Of a stretch of DNA of 7,081 nucleotides, positions 7,036 through 7,081 are shown in pieces (positions within the stretch are counted from its first letter, which is position 1; each line of letters starts with the position of its first letter). Both the position numbers and the translations under genes were made by a program. The notes beneath the pieces were generated by a model, which saw only the letters and a list, made by a program, of their open reading frames with translations, did no database searches and was not told the DNA's origin. This DNA comes from an uncultured Prevotellaceae bacterium (GTDB lineage: Bacteria > Bacteroidota > Bacteroidia > Bacteroidales > Bacteroidaceae): the NCBI GenBank assembly GCA_937892315.1, contig CALAVF010000361.1, forward strand, positions 1 to 7,081. Direction: 5' to 3'.

Positions 7036-7081
7036 AAATTTTTCCTTTGTAATCTGGCAGTTACGGATTCTAGGCATGGCC
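7036..7081. other. Right edge, unassigned sequence
   Basis: After the stop at 7033-7035 the last 46 bases hold no recognisable feature. The frame starting at 7022 stays open to the window end but does not continue the Uma2 domain. A short open frame on the minus strand (from 7077 leftwards) resembles nothing I know. Either a further breakpoint lies near 7020 or the sequence belongs to an unidentified gene cut by the window end. Confidence 0.4.

Noticed and set aside
6784..7077. Minus-strand 97-aa open frame crossing the acetyltransferase-Uma2 junction
   Set aside because: It spans two unrelated sequence sources and shows no recognisable domain.
5135..7081. Mobile element or integration site as the cause of the right-hand mosaic
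   Set aside because: I saw no transposase, integrase, terminal inverted repeats, target-site duplication or tRNA attachment site near the breaks.
1..7081. CRISPR array, tRNA, rRNA or riboswitch
   Set aside because: No regularly spaced long repeats, cloverleaf-like sequence or recognisable riboswitch core was found; the only repeat is the short one between lon and tgt.

Overview
The window looks like a short Bacteroidota (Bacteroidales, probably Prevotella-like) chromosomal segment that becomes a mosaic at its right end. Three things suggest this: a TAnnTTTG-type -7 promoter element (103-110), the lack of clear Shine-Dalgarno sequences, and the close Bacteroidales character of the Lon, Tgt and LptF/G-family proteins. 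The genus call is inference from remembered family features; no search was run.

Left part (1-5134, roughly 45-60% GC by hand counts of single lines): the intrinsic terminator of an upstream gene (8-38), a promoter and short leader, then three intact genes on the + strand. They are lon (ATP-dependent protease, 175-2595), tgt (queuine/preQ1 tRNA-ribosyltransferase, 2696-3826) and an LptF/LptG-family LPS-export permease (3875-5134). Gaps are 100 and 48 bp and no intrinsic terminator is visible between them, so they may be co-transcribed. They serve unrelated housekeeping functions: protein quality control, tRNA wobble modification and outer-membrane LPS transport. The lon-tgt gap carries a degenerate, palindrome-containing repeat.

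Right part (5135-about 6825, roughly 20-33% GC in the lines counted): composition and codon use change abruptly right after the permease stop codon. An N-terminally incomplete DUF2156-family protein overlaps by 4 nt (ATGA) with a GNAT-family N-acetyltransferase. Both genes look Bacteroidota-like but come from a much more AT-rich background.

Right edge (about 6826-7081): GC rises again (about 47% over 6841-7020). The acetyltransferase frame runs without a stop into the middle of a Uma2-family (DUF820) endonuclease-like domain, which itself breaks off at about 7020. Two or three abrupt changes of homology and composition within 2 kb fit an assembly or amplification chimera, or a rearranged contig end, better than a new fusion gene. 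I found no convincing new biological system. The points most worth checking are the junctions, the apparent loss of the zinc-binding cysteines in Tgt, the basic N-terminal extension of the permease and the lon-tgt repeat.
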